Positions 1 to 9,325 of a DNA stretch of 64,000 nt are shown here, in pieces (within the stretch, counting starts at the first letter, position 1; each line of letters begins with the position of its first letter). The notes beneath the pieces were generated by a model. It was not told the origin of the DNA and did no database searches. It saw only the letters and a list, made by a program, of their open reading frames with translations. Location of the stretch: contig MKTT01000075.1 of assembly GCA_001898385.1 (NCBI GenBank), positions 1 to 64,000 of the forward strand. The letters run 5' to 3'. The DNA comes from Planctomycetales bacterium 71-10 (GTDB lineage Bacteria > Planctomycetota > Planctomycetia > Isosphaerales > Isosphaeraceae). The position numbers were made by a program, and so were the translations under genes.

Positions 1-159
1 CTCCTCCAGGCGCAGGCCGTCGGCGTCGACCAGGTCGTCGCGCCAGGGGCCCTGGAGCCACCAGCCGACGTCGCCGGCCTGCACGAAGGTCCATTCGGGG
101 GGCTTGAACATGCGGCCGTCCATCGCCCTCGCCCGGAATCCGGGGGTCATGACAGTCAT
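1..159 (-). CDS. Partial CDS, possibly a Kdo/WaaP-like kinase (N-terminus only)
   Basis: A minus-strand reading frame runs off the window edge. It starts at ATG 159 (or in-frame ATG 150) and reads MTVMTPGFRARAMDG..., then ...WWLQGPWRDDLVDADGLRLEE. The start overlaps the stop of the upstream glycosyltransferase in an ATGA arrangement, so the two are probably translationally coupled. Only about 50 residues are visible. A short 'GLRLEE' run and the neighbouring glycosyltransferase recall lipopolysaccharide-kinase-like proteins of surface-glycan loci, but this is a guess: no catalytic motif lies inside the window. Confidence 0.45.
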   Translation of the reverse strand, partial: MTVMTPGFRARAMDGRMFKPPEWTFVQAGDVGWWLQGPWRDDLVDADGLRLEE

Positions 160-1298
160 GGGCCTGTTCCGATCCCTCTCGGCCCCGCCGCGGCGCGCCG
201 GTCGGCGCGGTCGCCGTGCGGGAGGCCCCCGGGGGTGCGGGTCCGTTCCCTGGTGAAGTTCGGTGCGCGGGCGGGGGCCGGCGGGGGGGCCGGCCCGGGG
301 GGGGCGTCGGCCCCGGTCGCGGCGGCGACGAACGCCGCGGACCAGGCCGCCGTCGAGTATCCCGATTCCAGCCGCAGCCTCGCCTCGCGCCCCATCCGAT
401 CGCGGGCGACGGGGTCGGCGAGGGCCCGCACGGCCGCGGCCCAGTCGTCGTCGGACGTCGCGAGGAACCCGGTCGCGCCGGGCTCGATCATCTCGACGTG
501 CGAGCCGACCGGATTCGCGATCACCGGCAGGCCGGCCGCCTGGTACTGGAGGATCTTCAGCCCGCACTTCCCCCGGCTCCAGTCGTCGTCGGGGATCAGG
601 CCGACCCCCGCGTCCCCCTTCGCCAGCTCCTCGGCCTCGGTCGCCTCCGACCACGGGACGGCGACGACCTCCACGCCCTCGAAGCGCGGGAAGCGGTCGC
701 AGATCACCCGGAGCCGAAGCCCGGGGAACTCGCGGCCCAGGCGCTCCCAGGTCGGGCGACGGGCCTCGATCCCCTGGAGCGTGCTGGACGACCCGATCCA
801 GACCAGTTCCGGCGGCCCGCCGCGGCGCGACGCCTCCTTGACCGGGTAGCCGGCCGGGTCGACGCACGTCGGGATGGTCCGGACCCTCTCCGGCGGGGCC
901 CCGGCGCGGAGGGCGGCGTCGGCGAGGAAGTCGTTCCCCGCCAGGACGACGTCGGCCGCCCGCACCGTCCGCGCGAACCGGCCGGCGCGCCGGCGCGAGG
1001 CCGTGCCGCGGGGATCGTAGGAGTCCCGGAGGAACACGGCGTCGTCCAGGTCGAACGCCAGATGCCGGGCGTGGCGGCGGAGCAGCGAGAGCTGCCAGGC
1101 CGGCAACAATTTGCGCTGGAGGAGCACCGCGTCGTACCGCGAGGCCGACCGCAGTTGCCGCAGCCGGGGGACGAGCCCGCGCGCCAGGGGCTCGCACGCC
1201 AGCGACCAGCCGGCGTCGTGCAGGGCCGGTTCGAACGCCCGGACGCGGTATCGGCAGCAGACGTGGTCGGGGGAGTCGACCAGGGCGAGCAGTCTCAT
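156..1298 (-). CDS. Glycosyltransferase, GT4/GT1-like
   Basis: The 380-residue protein has the two-domain GT-B look. The N-terminal half starts MRLLALVDSP and includes AFDLDDAVF and VVLAGNDFLA. The C-terminal half carries the donor-binding stretch around CGLKILQYQAAGLPVIANP followed by GSHVEMIEPGATGFLA, the usual E-x7-E-like region of GT4 enzymes. No signal peptide is seen, so it is probably cytoplasmic and transfers a sugar from a nucleotide donor onto a surface glycan or lipid. The last 50 or so residues are Pro/Ala/Arg-rich and disordered. The downstream gene overlaps its stop. Substrate cannot be told from sequence. Confidence 0.85.
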   Translation of the reverse strand: MRLLALVDSPDHVCCRYRVRAFEPALHDAGWSLACEPLARGLVPRLRQLRSASRYDAVLLQRKLLPAWQLSLLRRHARHLAFDLDDAVFLRDSYDPRGTASRRRAGRFARTVRAADVVLAGNDFLADAALRAGAPPERVRTIPTCVDPAGYPVKEASRRGGPPELVWIGSSSTLQGIEARRPTWERLGREFPGLRLRVICDRFPRFEGVEVVAVPWSEATEAEELAKGDAGVGLIPDDDWSRGKCGLKILQYQAAGLPVIANPVGSHVEMIEPGATGFLATSDDDWAAAVRALADPVARDRMGREARLRLESGYSTAAWSAAFVAAATGADAPPGPAPPPAPARAPNFTRERTRTPGGLPHGDRADRRAAAGPRGIGTGP

Positions 1299-2083
1299 CC
1301 CGTCCTCCGTGACGGTTCGTCGGCCTTCCCGGCGGCGTCGGCGCAGGCCCGCGCCGCCGAAGACGGGGGGATCTTAAACGGAACCGCGAAAGAAACCAAG
1401 CCCGAAGCGAAGGTCCGCCCGGCCGGACGGGACGCGCCGATCGGGCCGGCGGCGGAGATCCCACTAGACTTCCGAGGACGATTTATAAGAGGATTTAATC
1501 GCCGAATCGATCCCGTCCCTCTCGGCCGTCCCACCGGAGCGTATGAGACAGTCCCTGCTAGTCGCGCTCGCAGTCCTGGCGTGGCTCGGGGCGTCCCCTC
1601 GCGGGGCGGCCCTCGGGGCACCGTCCGGGCAACGTCCGGGCGCGACGGCGGAGCCGGCCTGGTCGTCGAGCTCCGGCCGCGAGTCGGCCCCCTCGCCCGA
1701 CGCGACGCCCCCCCGAATCCTGGAGGGGAAGCGGGAGAAGAACGAGAACGACACCGAGGCCCCCGCCGGCCTCGGCTCGGTCCCCGACGGCGCTTCCAGG
1801 CTCGCGCCCCCCTCGCACTCCCGGCCGCGCGCGCCGCGCGACCGCGCCGCGGGCCTGGGTCCGCCCGCTCGCCTCGCACGCTTGCGTTGCTGATCGGCCG
1901 CCGCCGATCGGCCCGCGCGCCTCTCCCCCTCGACGACCCCCGATCGGTGATCGCCCCGGCCCGGCCGCGCCCCCCCCGCGCCGAAGGGCCGCGACCCGCA
2001 CCGAACCCACGGCGTCCGCCGCCCGACGCGGCGCGGCGGACGAGCGACCTCGCCCCCCACGCTCGCACGGAGAAATCCGCCCG
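1299..2083. other. Intergenic region with one candidate small gene
   Basis: This 785-base stretch separates the leftward glycosyltransferase from the rightward SbtA-like gene. An AT-rich segment near 1480-1500 (containing TATAAG) stands out from the GC-rich background and could be a promoter for the small secreted-protein candidate at 1543. From about 1894 to 2083 I see only GC-rich sequence without a convincing gene. Confidence 0.5.
1543..1893 (+). CDS. Candidate small secreted protein
   Basis: The 116-residue frame begins MRQSLLVALAVLAWLGAS, a plausible Sec signal peptide ending near AALG-A. It continues as a Pro/Ser/Arg-rich low-complexity chain with no recognisable domain. An AT-rich segment with TATAAG lies about 60 bases upstream and a GGAG lies only 3 bases before the ATG, which is short spacing. 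Codon third positions are GC-rich, but that is also true of many shadow frames here, so the gene remains uncertain. Confidence 0.4.
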   Translation: MRQSLLVALAVLAWLGASPRGAALGAPSGQRPGATAEPAWSSSSGRESAPSPDATPPRILEGKREKNENDTEAPAGLGSVPDGASRLAPPSHSRPRAPRDRAAGLGPPARLARLRC

Positions 2084-3625
2084 ATGACCCCGAACCGCCC
2101 CTTTCGCCTCGCCGCGATCGTCGCCCTCGCCCTCGGGTCGCTCGCGATCGCCCGGCCGGCGCGGGCCGACGACCTGCGCGGGCCGATCAAGTCCATCGAC
2201 GTCGACAACAACAGCCTGGTGATCCACGACGAGGCCACCCGGCGCGACGTCACCGTCCACTTCAGCAGGGCCACGACCCTGAACCCGGCGGGCGGGAAGG
2301 TCCAGACGCTCAAGGGCCTGAAGGTCGGCACGAACATCCTCGTCTCCGACGCCGTCACCGCCTCCAGGATCACGGTCGATCCCGGCGTCGTGGAGCCGCC
2401 GAAGGTCCAGCTCGACTCCATGCTCCAGGAGTTCTGGCACAACTTCCGACACAACCTGTTCAAGCCCCTGCTCCTCTTCTTCTACCTCGGCTTCCTCGTC
2501 CCGATCCTGCGCGTGCAGTTCGAGTTCCCCTACGTCATGTACCAGGCCCTGACGATCTACCTGCTGATCGCCATCGGCTGGCACGGCGGCGAGGAGTTGG
2601 CGCACCTGAGCAGCGGGTCCATCGGCCCGATCCTCATGTTCATGGCGGTCGGCTTCCTGGCCAACGCGATCATCGGCCTGACGGCCTTCGGCCTCCTCCG
2701 GGCCTTCACCCGGATGCGCCGGGTCGACCAGGCGACCGTGGCCGGCTATTACGGGTCGGACTCCGCCGGCACGTTCGTCACCGCCCTGGGGGTGCTGGGG
2801 ACGGCCCACGTCGGCTTCGACGCCTACATGCCGGTCATGCTGGCCGTGATGGAGATCCCCGGCTGCCTCGTGGCCCTGTATCTCGTCTCCTATTACCGGG
2901 GCCGGGGGATGGACGCCCTGGGCAACATGCCCGACGAGGCGGGTTTCGACCCCGAGGCCAGGCCGCTCGTCGCGGCCGTCGACGGGCACGGCCACGACCC
3001 CCACTCCCAGGCCGTCCAGGACGAGGTCGAGATGGCCCTGGAGCGGATGGACCGTGCGAATCTCGACGGCGGCCACGGCGGCAAGAAGGGGTTCATCGAC
3101 GGCAAGCTGCTCCACGAGGTCTTCCTGAACACCGGCCTGTACCTGCTCTTCGGCGGCATCACGATCGGCTTCATCAGCGGCCTTCAGGGGGACGAGGTCA
3201 CCCGCGCCGACGACAGCTTCTTCGTCACCCTGTTCCAGGGCGTCCTCTGCCTCTTCCTGCTGGAGATGGGGATGACCGCCAGCCGCAAGCTGAAGGACCT
3301 GAAGACGGCCGGCTGGCCCTTCGTCCTCTTCGGGGTGCTGGCCCCGAACCTGTTCGCCGCCATCGGGATCGTGATCGCGCACGCGTTCGCCTGGGCGACG
3401 GGGACGCACTTCCAGCTCGGCACCTACGTCCTGTTCTCGGTCCTCTGCGGGTCGGCGTCGTACATCGCCGTGCCGGCCGTCCAGCGGTTGGCGATCCCCG
3501 AGGCCAGCCCGACCCTGCCGCTGGCCGCGTCGCTCGGCCTGACGTTCTCTTACAACGTCACCGTGGGCATCCCCGTCTACATGGAGATCGCCAAGGCCGT
3601 CGTCCGCGACTTCCCCATCGGCTGA
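2084..3625 (+). CDS. SbtA-like Na+-dependent bicarbonate transporter with exported N-terminal domain
   Basis: The 513-residue protein begins with a signal peptide (MTPNRPFRLAAIVALALG... cleaved near ARA-DD). A small predicted beta-rich extracytoplasmic domain follows (about residues 30-105, 'IKSIDVDNNSLVIHDEATRRDVTVHF'). From about residue 125 it is a polytopic membrane protein in two halves. Segments such as LLLFFYLGFLVPILRVQFEFP and VAGYYGSDSAGTFVTALGVL match the SbtA/DUF897 bicarbonate transporter family. A hydrophilic loop with DGHGHDPHS joins the halves. The family takes up bicarbonate with sodium. The exported front domain is not part of the usual SbtA, so this looks like a fusion. It appears to be transcribed alone. 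Confidence 0.8.
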   Translation: MTPNRPFRLAAIVALALGSLAIARPARADDLRGPIKSIDVDNNSLVIHDEATRRDVTVHFSRATTLNPAGGKVQTLKGLKVGTNILVSDAVTASRITVDPGVVEPPKVQLDSMLQEFWHNFRHNLFKPLLLFFYLGFLVPILRVQFEFPYVMYQALTIYLLIAIGWHGGEELAHLSSGSIGPILMFMAVGFLANAIIGLTAFGLLRAFTRMRRVDQATVAGYYGSDSAGTFVTALGVLGTAHVGFDAYMPVMLAVMEIPGCLVALYLVSYYRGRGMDALGNMPDEAGFDPEARPLVAAVDGHGHDPHSQAVQDEVEMALERMDRANLDGGHGGKKGFIDGKLLHEVFLNTGLYLLFGGITIGFISGLQGDEVTRADDSFFVTLFQGVLCLFLLEMGMTASRKLKDLKTAGWPFVLFGVLAPNLFAAIGIVIAHAFAWATGTHFQLGTYVLFSVLCGSASYIAVPAVQRLAIPEASPTLPLAASLGLTFSYNVTVGIPVYMEIAKAVVRDFPIG

Positions 3626-4198
3626 CCCCGCCCCCCCGGACGGCCCCGCCCCCGCCCCCCGCGCGGGCCGGCGGGGACCGCGCCGGGGGGGCGACCGGCC
3701 TTCGCGGCGACGTCCGATTTCGTGCGATTTCCTCGCGGAATCGCAACAGCTTCGCCGCCGCCGCTTTATCGGCGGGCTCGCTGTAAGCGCGTCCATCGCC
3801 GCCCGGCCCGCCCCGACCGATGGGTCCTTGACATGGGGGGCGCGGCCGGGCATTTTCGGTCGCATCGCCGGAACATGAATCGCGCGTCGAGATCGAGAGG
3901 ATCGAGACCCAAAGCCAAGCCGATCGCGGTCGCCGCCCCCTTCCGCGCATGATCGCAACGACCGCCACGGGCCGTCGGCCGGGGCGTCGTCCCGGGGCTT
4001 CCCGGGCGCACGCTTTGCACTGCGGTCCGGGCACACCTTCGAGGCGCACCAGAGTACGGCCCTCCGCTCCTGAATGCGGCCCGCGCTTCCGTTCAGGAAC
4101 GAGGACCGGCGCGATCCCGCCAGACCGGGGCCCGCCGGTGGACGACAAGGACGTCGTCCCCGTCCTCCCCCACCCCGACCTCACGGAAGGCCGACGCG
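3626..4198. other. Intergenic region, no gene seen
   Basis: This 573-base gap follows the SbtA-like gene. Its first 60 bases are extreme GC with C-runs that could fold. A TTGACA at 3828-3833 is followed 17 bases later by CATTTT, a weak match to a -10, so a promoter for the yjbQ gene is possible but poor. Short frames here are shadows with arginine-rich, unstructured translations. Confidence 0.5.
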
Positions 4199-4621
4199 AT
4201 GAAGTCGCTGACCCGACACCTCACGTTCAACATCCCGACCCGCATGGGCTTCCTGAACATCACCCGCGACGTCGAGTCCCTCGTCCGCGAGAGCGGCGTG
4301 AAGGAGGGCCTGGTCCTGTGCAACGCCATGCACATCACGGCCTCCGTCTTCATCAACGACGACGAGCCGGGGTTGCACGAGGACTACAAGCAGTGGCTCG
4401 AAGGGCTGGCCCCGTTCGACGCCTCGCCGTCCCGCTACCGTCATAATCGGACCGGCGAGGACAACGCCGACGCGCACATGAAGCGCCAGGTCATGGGCCG
4501 CGAGGTCGTCGTCGCGATCACCGACGGCAAGCTCGACTTCGGCCCCTGGGAGCAGATCTTCTACGGCGAGTTCGACGGCCGCCGCCCCAAGCGCGTGCTG
4601 GTGAAGATCCTCGGGGAATGA
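4199..4621 (+). CDS. yjbQ: YjbQ/UPF0047 family protein
   Basis: The 140-residue protein is full length for the UPF0047/YjbQ family. Family hallmarks are visible: [22 protein letters not shown], then [34 protein letters not shown], and the C-terminal [16 protein letters not shown]. coli YjbQ has thiamine-phosphate synthase-like activity in vitro, but the cellular role is unclear. It stands alone between two intergenic regions, with a small unknown gene 69 bases downstream. Confidence 0.92.
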   Translation: MKSLTRHLTFNIPTRMGFLNITRDVESLVRESGVKEGLVLCNAMHITASVFINDDEPGLHEDYKQWLEGLAPFDASPSRYRHNRTGEDNADAHMKRQVMGREVVVAITDGKLDFGPWEQIFYGEFDGRRPKRVLVKILGE

Positions 4622-4690
4622 GCGCGGTCGCCGGGTGGCGACGAGACGACGCCCCGTCGGCGATGACGGCACCGATCGAGGCCCGCGAGG

Positions 4691-5146
4691 ATGAATCACG
4701 CCCCCGACACATTCACCCTGGGGACGCAACACGCCAAGCAGCTGAAATTCCCCGTCGTCGCCTTCCATCGAGATTGCATCATCGTCTACAGGAACATCGA
4801 CGACTTGACCAGAATGCCACTATGGTCGTCGGCATCCCGATACGCCGATTCGACCCTGCTCCTCGGAATGAACAGGCGCTCGGAATACAGGACGTACAAG
4901 ATCCTCGACACGCGCAGGGTCCGCTCGGCCGCGAACTGGCGACTCCTCCTGATCCTGCACGTCAACGTCGAATTCATCGTTCGCGACGCCACGGAATCCA
5001 CGAGCGTCGACGTCCTCAAGTCGATCATCCTGGATGACATCAAGAGCAACGACATCTGGGACGAAGTCTGCGACTCCAGAGAGGCCGCATCGGACGCCAT
5101 CATCAAATGTACCACTCTGGGGGATATCTTCGATTTCTTCGTTTGA
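4691..5146 (+). CDS. Hypothetical protein, atypical composition
   Basis: The 151-residue protein (MNHAPDTFTLGTQHAKQLKF...) matches no family I recognise. It has no signal peptide or membrane segment, and looks like a mixed alpha/beta cytoplasmic protein ending ...TLGDIFDFFV. Its codon use contains more A/T third positions (Ile ATC/ATT, Lys AAG, Asn) than its neighbours, as does the following intergenic stretch. This may reflect recent acquisition. The start is the first ATG in the frame. Confidence 0.65.
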   Translation: MNHAPDTFTLGTQHAKQLKFPVVAFHRDCIIVYRNIDDLTRMPLWSSASRYADSTLLLGMNRRSEYRTYKILDTRRVRSAANWRLLLILHVNVEFIVRDATESTSVDVLKSIILDDIKSNDIWDEVCDSREAASDAIIKCTTLGDIFDFFV

Positions 5147-5603
5147 CCGCGGAATCGACGGGATCGGACATCTTCCGGGGGAAATTCCCGGTTCGATGAA
5201 ATCTCCGGGCCCGGTTTGCGGATCATGCCAGAGTCGGGACCTCACGCTCCTTGGCAATCCGGTCGAACGCGACGAAACGGGAGCGGCCCGATATGGGGCC
5301 GAGCCGTATCGACGATCCCGACGGTCTCTCGCGCCGGGCCATCGGCCCAAACTAGTTCCGCACGAGATTCGAGCGATCCGCCATCGTCCCCTCTCCCGCC
5401 GGGAGAGGGGATGTCGGTCGTCTCCGGCCGTTCGCAACGACGGCCGTCCCCAGAGTCCTGATGGGCGGAGAAAACCAAGTCGACTTCGACGTTCAAAGCC
5501 AAATCAATCGACGCCGTAAACCTATATCCACAAACCACATATAACCCAAAACCACCGCCGCCGACGGCCGATCGGCGTGACGAACGGACCCAGGGCCGGC
5601 CCG
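5147..5603. other. Intergenic region with hairpin, no gene seen
   Basis: This 457-base gap lies between a rightward hypothetical gene and the 3' end of the leftward DUF1501 gene. It is less GC-rich than the genes, especially near 5510-5560. It holds a strong hairpin at 5388-5410. Frames in it are short shadows. Confidence 0.5.
5388..5410. repeat. Perfect hairpin, REP-like
   Basis: CCCCTCTCCC (5388-5397) is followed by a 3-base loop and GGGAGAGGGG (5401-5410), an exact inverted repeat. No T-run follows on either side, so it fits a REP/BIME-type palindromic unit better than a classical terminator. It resembles the hairpins inside the element at 9326-9612. Confidence 0.55.
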
Positions 5604-7064
5604 TCAGATGAGTTGATGGATCGGCTCGGCGCCCTCGACGCCGACGAGCTTCTGGTCGAGGCCGCCGTAGAAGTAGGAGAGGGCGTCGGGGTTGAAGCCG
5701 AGGCGGTCGAGGATCGTGGCGTGGAGGTTCTTGACGTGGAAGCGGTCGTCGACGGCGCGGCTGCCGATCTCGTCGGTCGTGCCGACGCTCGTCCCGCCCT
5801 TGATCCCGCCGCCGGCCAGCCAGACCGTGAAGCCGTAGGAATTGTGGTCGCGGCCGGTCCCCTCGGCGTTCTCGGCCGTCGGCTGGCGGCCGAACTCGCC
5901 GCCCCAGACGACCAGGGTCTCGTCGAGCAGCCCCCGGCGCTTCAGGTCCTTCAGCAGGCCGGCGATCGGCTTATCCGTCCGTCCGGCGTGCTTGGTGTGG
6001 TTGGAGACGATGTCGCCGTGGGCGTCCCAGTTGTCGTCGTTGTGGGCGCCGCCGGAGTACACCTGGATGAACCGCACCCCGCGCTCCACCAGGCGGCGGG
6101 CGAGCAGGCACTTGCGGCCGAAGTCGGCCGTCTCGGGGCGGTCGATCCCGTAGAGCGTCCTCGTCTCCTCGGACTCCCGGGAGTAGTCGACGGCCTCGGG
6201 GGCGTGCCGCTGCATCTGGAAGGCCAGCTCGTAGCTGGCGATCCGCGCGGCCAGCTCGGAGTTCTCGGCGCGGGTCGCCCGGTGCTCCTCGTTCTTCTCG
6301 CGGAGGCGGTCGAGCAGCCGGCGCTGGAGGGCTCGGTCCACCCCCTGCGGCGGGGTGAGGTCGTGGATCGGGACGCCGTCGGCGCGGATCACGGTCCCCT
6401 GGTAGACGGCCGGCATGTAGCCGCTCGACCAGTTCTTGGGGCCGCTGATCGGGCCGCCGGTCTTGTCGAGCATGACGACGAAGCCGGGCAGGTCCTGGTT
6501 CTCCGAGCCCAGCCCGTAGGTCACCCACGAGCCCAGGCAGGGGTGGCCGCTGAGGATCCGGCCGCTGTTCATCATCAGCATGGCCGAGCCGTGGATGGGA
6601 GACTCGGCGTACATGGAGTGGACGAAGGCCATGTCGTCGACGCAGGTCCCCAGGTTCGGGAACAGGTCGGAGACCATCTTGCCGCACTCGCCGTAGGGCT
6701 TGAACGCCCACTTGGGCCCGACCACGCGGCCCTCGTTCTTCTTGCCCCCCCGGCCGAACGTCTTCACCTGGATCGTCTTGCCGTCCAGCGGGTAGAGGTC
6801 GGGCTTGTAGTCGAACGTGTCGACGTGGCTGGGCCCGCCGTACATGAACAGGAAGATGACGCTCTTGGCCTTCGCCGGCCTGGGCGACGCCTTGGGGGCC
6901 AGCGGGTTGACGAACGGCGCGAGGCCGTCGGCCGCGCGGGCCTGGCGGGCGAGGAAGCCGTCGGACGACAGGAGCCCCGCCAGCGCCGTCGCCGTGAAGC
7001 CGCCGCCCGTCTCCCAGAGGAACTCGCGCCGGGTGCGCCCGCAGAACTGGTCGTGATGGCTCAT
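5604..7064 (-). CDS. DUF1501 family protein, Tat-exported
   Basis: The 486-residue protein starts MSHHDQFCGRTRREFLWETGGGF, a twin-arginine signal (RRxFL), so it is probably exported folded. The body matches DUF1501, a planctomycete-abundant, alkaline-phosphatase/sulfatase-like fold: FLFMYGGPSHVDTFDYKPDL, SPIHGSAMLMMNSGR, GAHNDDNWDAHGDI, LVVWGGEFGRQPT and GRDHNSYGFTVWL. ATG 7064 is chosen because it precedes the Tat signal; the open frame continues upstream only as shadow. It follows the DUF1549/DUF1553 gene by 14 bases, the standard two-gene arrangement in planctomycetes. The substrate of these pairs is unknown. Confidence 0.93.
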   Translation of the reverse strand: MSHHDQFCGRTRREFLWETGGGFTATALAGLLSSDGFLARQARAADGLAPFVNPLAPKASPRPAKAKSVIFLFMYGGPSHVDTFDYKPDLYPLDGKTIQVKTFGRGGKKNEGRVVGPKWAFKPYGECGKMVSDLFPNLGTCVDDMAFVHSMYAESPIHGSAMLMMNSGRILSGHPCLGSWVTYGLGSENQDLPGFVVMLDKTGGPISGPKNWSSGYMPAVYQGTVIRADGVPIHDLTPPQGVDRALQRRLLDRLREKNEEHRATRAENSELAARIASYELAFQMQRHAPEAVDYSRESEETRTLYGIDRPETADFGRKCLLARRLVERGVRFIQVYSGGAHNDDNWDAHGDIVSNHTKHAGRTDKPIAGLLKDLKRRGLLDETLVVWGGEFGRQPTAENAEGTGRDHNSYGFTVWLAGGGIKGGTSVGTTDEIGSRAVDDRFHVKNLHATILDRLGFNPDALSYFYGGLDQKLVGVEGAEPIHQLI

Positions 7065-7078
7065 GGCGGCGCCCCTGT

Positions 7079-9229
7079 TCAATCTATATAGAGGAAGGCG
7101 TTGGCGTTGAGCGTCAGCAGGGCGTATTGCACCAGGGCCGCCCGCTCGGAGAGCCCCGCCTCCTCGCGGAGCGAGCGCAGGAAGGCGACGTCCCGGGCCG
7201 ACTCGTCGGCGGCGGGCTCGCGGCCGGTGGTGAGCCGGACGGCCTCGCGGACCTGGGCGGCGAGGTCCCCCTCGCGGCCGGCGGCCAGGCGGTCGGCGAA
7301 CCTCGCGGCCTGCTCGTTGGCGAACGAGCCGTTCAGCAGGCCGAGGGCCTGCGTCGGGACGGTCGTGGTGTAGCGCACGGGGCAGCTCGAATCGGTGTCG
7401 GCCGCGTCGTGGGTCGCCAGGATCGGCAGGGCCAGCGACCGCTTGACGTGGACGTACACGCTCCGCCGCGCCGCCTCGTCCGGGGGCGAGACCTTCCACC
7501 CCTGCCCCGGCACCGACTGCCCGGCCAGCACCTCGTCCGGGATCGGCGGGCAGACCCACGGCCCGCCGGCCCTGTCGTTCAGCACGCCGCCGACCGACAG
7601 CATGGCGTCGCGGACCTCCTCGGCCGTCAGGCGACGCATCGGGAACCGCTGGAACTTCTGGTTCGCCGGGTCCTTCGCCAGCGCCTCCGGCGAGGGCCGC
7701 GACGACATCCGATAGGCGCTCGAAAGCATGATCAGGCGATGCATCCGCTTGACCTTCCAGCCGCCGTCGACCAGCTCCGCGGCCAGCCAGTTTAGCAGCT
7801 CCGGATGCGTGGACGGCTCGCCCAGGCTGCCGAAGTCGTTGGGCGAGGGGACCAGGCCCCGGCCGAAGTGATACTGCCAGAGCCGGTTGGCGAACACCCG
7901 CGCCGTCATCGGGTTGCGGCGGTCGGCCAGCCACTCGGCCAGCGCCCGCCGCTTGCCGGGGCCGACGCCGAACGTCGGGGCCTCGCCCAGCGCGACCGGA
8001 ACGCCGGGCTCCACCTTCGGGCCCAGGAGCGCGGGGTTGCCGCGGAGCAGGACGTGGGCCTCCTCGCGGCCCTTCGAGACGGCCCCCATCACCTCGACCT
8101 TCTCGGGCCCGACCTTCCGCGTCTCCAGGCCGGTCTGCCGGCCCATGTCGATGAAGAAGGCCAGCAGCCGGTAGTAGTCGGACTGGGGGATCGGGTCCTT
8201 CTTGTGGTCGTGGCAGCGGGCGCAGTTGACCGTCATCCCCAGGAAGACCTGGCCGACGGTGGAGACGATGCCGTCCAGCACCTCGTACTTCGCCAGCGGC
8301 CTGTCGGCCGGCTCGTCGTCCCAGGGGCCGAGGCGGTAGAAGCCGGTGGCGACGTGGGCCTCGACCGAGTCGGGGGCGACCTCGTCGCCGGCGAGCTGTT
8401 CGAGGATGAAGCGGTCGAACGGCTTGTCGCGATTGAAGGCGTCGACGACGTAGTCGCGATACCGCCAGATGAACGGCTTGGCGGCGTCGCGCTCGAAGCT
8501 GTTGGTCTCGGCGTAGCGGACCAGGTCCAGCCAGTGCCGGCCCCAGGCTTCGCCGTATCGCGGCGAGGCCAGCAGGCGGTCGACCAGGCGTTCGAAGGCG
8601 TCGGGCGCGGGGTCGGCCTCGAACGCCTCGACCTCCTCGGGCGTGGGGGGGAGTCCGGTCAGGTCGTAGGTCGCCCGGCGGATGAGCGTGCGGCGGTCGG
8701 CCTCGGGCGCGGGGGCCAGGCCGTCGGGCTCCAGCCGGGCGAGGATGAAGGCGTCGATGGGCCCGCGCCCCCAGCCGGCGTCCTTCGCCGCGGGGACCGC
8801 GGGGCGGACGACCTCGGCGTAGGGCCACGACGCCTCGGGCTCGGGGGCCGCCTCGGCGACCTCCTTCGCGGGCTCGCCCCCCGGCCACGGCGCACCGGCG
8901 GCGACCCAATCGGCCAGGGCCTTCACCTCGTCGTCGGGCAGGCGGTTGGAGGGGGGCATCTCCAGGCCGTCCTCGTAGCGGATCGCCTTGAGGAGCAGGC
9001 TGTCGGCCGGGGCGTCGGCGTCGATGGCCGGGCCGAGGTCCCCCCCCTTCTCCAGGCCGTCGCGGCCGGCGACGCTCAGGCCGCCTCGGGTCTTCTCGCC
9101 GCCGTGGCACTTGAGGCATCGCGTCGCCAGGATCTCCCGGGCCTTCGCGAAGTCCGCCTCCTGCCCCCGCGCATGGGAAGCCAGGCCGAGGGACGCGAGC
9201 CCGAGCGCGAGCAGCCGGCGGGTGAGCAT
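7079..9229 (-). CDS. PSCyt1-DUF1549-DUF1553 cytochrome-type protein
   Basis: The 716-residue protein begins with a signal peptide (MLTRRLLALGLASLGLASHA) and then a cytochrome-c-like heme site CLKCH at residues 38-42 (PSCyt1). DUF1549 follows (PIDAFILARLEPDGLAPAPEA..., LARCHDHKKDP around the middle: a second CxxCH, NCARCHDH). The C-terminal DUF1553 contains NRLWQYHFGRGLVPSPNDFG and ANEQAARFADRL. ATG 9229 is chosen because it opens the signal peptide; an in-frame ATG at 9319 would add 30 unlikely residues. It heads a two-gene operon with the DUF1501 protein. The pair is assumed to act together outside the cytoplasm, possibly in polysaccharide degradation. Confidence 0.92.
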   Translation of the reverse strand: MLTRRLLALGLASLGLASHARGQEADFAKAREILATRCLKCHGGEKTRGGLSVAGRDGLEKGGDLGPAIDADAPADSLLLKAIRYEDGLEMPPSNRLPDDEVKALADWVAAGAPWPGGEPAKEVAEAAPEPEASWPYAEVVRPAVPAAKDAGWGRGPIDAFILARLEPDGLAPAPEADRRTLIRRATYDLTGLPPTPEEVEAFEADPAPDAFERLVDRLLASPRYGEAWGRHWLDLVRYAETNSFERDAAKPFIWRYRDYVVDAFNRDKPFDRFILEQLAGDEVAPDSVEAHVATGFYRLGPWDDEPADRPLAKYEVLDGIVSTVGQVFLGMTVNCARCHDHKKDPIPQSDYYRLLAFFIDMGRQTGLETRKVGPEKVEVMGAVSKGREEAHVLLRGNPALLGPKVEPGVPVALGEAPTFGVGPGKRRALAEWLADRRNPMTARVFANRLWQYHFGRGLVPSPNDFGSLGEPSTHPELLNWLAAELVDGGWKVKRMHRLIMLSSAYRMSSRPSPEALAKDPANQKFQRFPMRRLTAEEVRDAMLSVGGVLNDRAGGPWVCPPIPDEVLAGQSVPGQGWKVSPPDEAARRSVYVHVKRSLALPILATHDAADTDSSCPVRYTTTVPTQALGLLNGSFANEQAARFADRLAAGREGDLAAQVREAVRLTTGREPAADESARDVAFLRSLREEAGLSERAALVQYALLTLNANAFLYID

Positions 9230-9325
9230 GCGGTTCGGCCTCTGGGGGTGACTCGGGGCGGGGATGGAGGGCGGGCGCGGCTCCAATGCACGGTAAACAA
9301 CCCAGGCGTCGCCGGTCAAGCCGGA

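Noticed and set aside
3828-3856. TTGACA with a 17-base spacer upstream of yjbQ
   Set aside because: The -10 position reads CATTTT and the start codon is about 340 bases away, so it is not reported as a promoter.
1295-4036. Very long minus-strand frame (913 residues) across the SbtA-like gene
   Set aside because: It is antisense to a convincing membrane protein. Its translation is low-complexity and charged, the usual shadow produced by high third-position GC.
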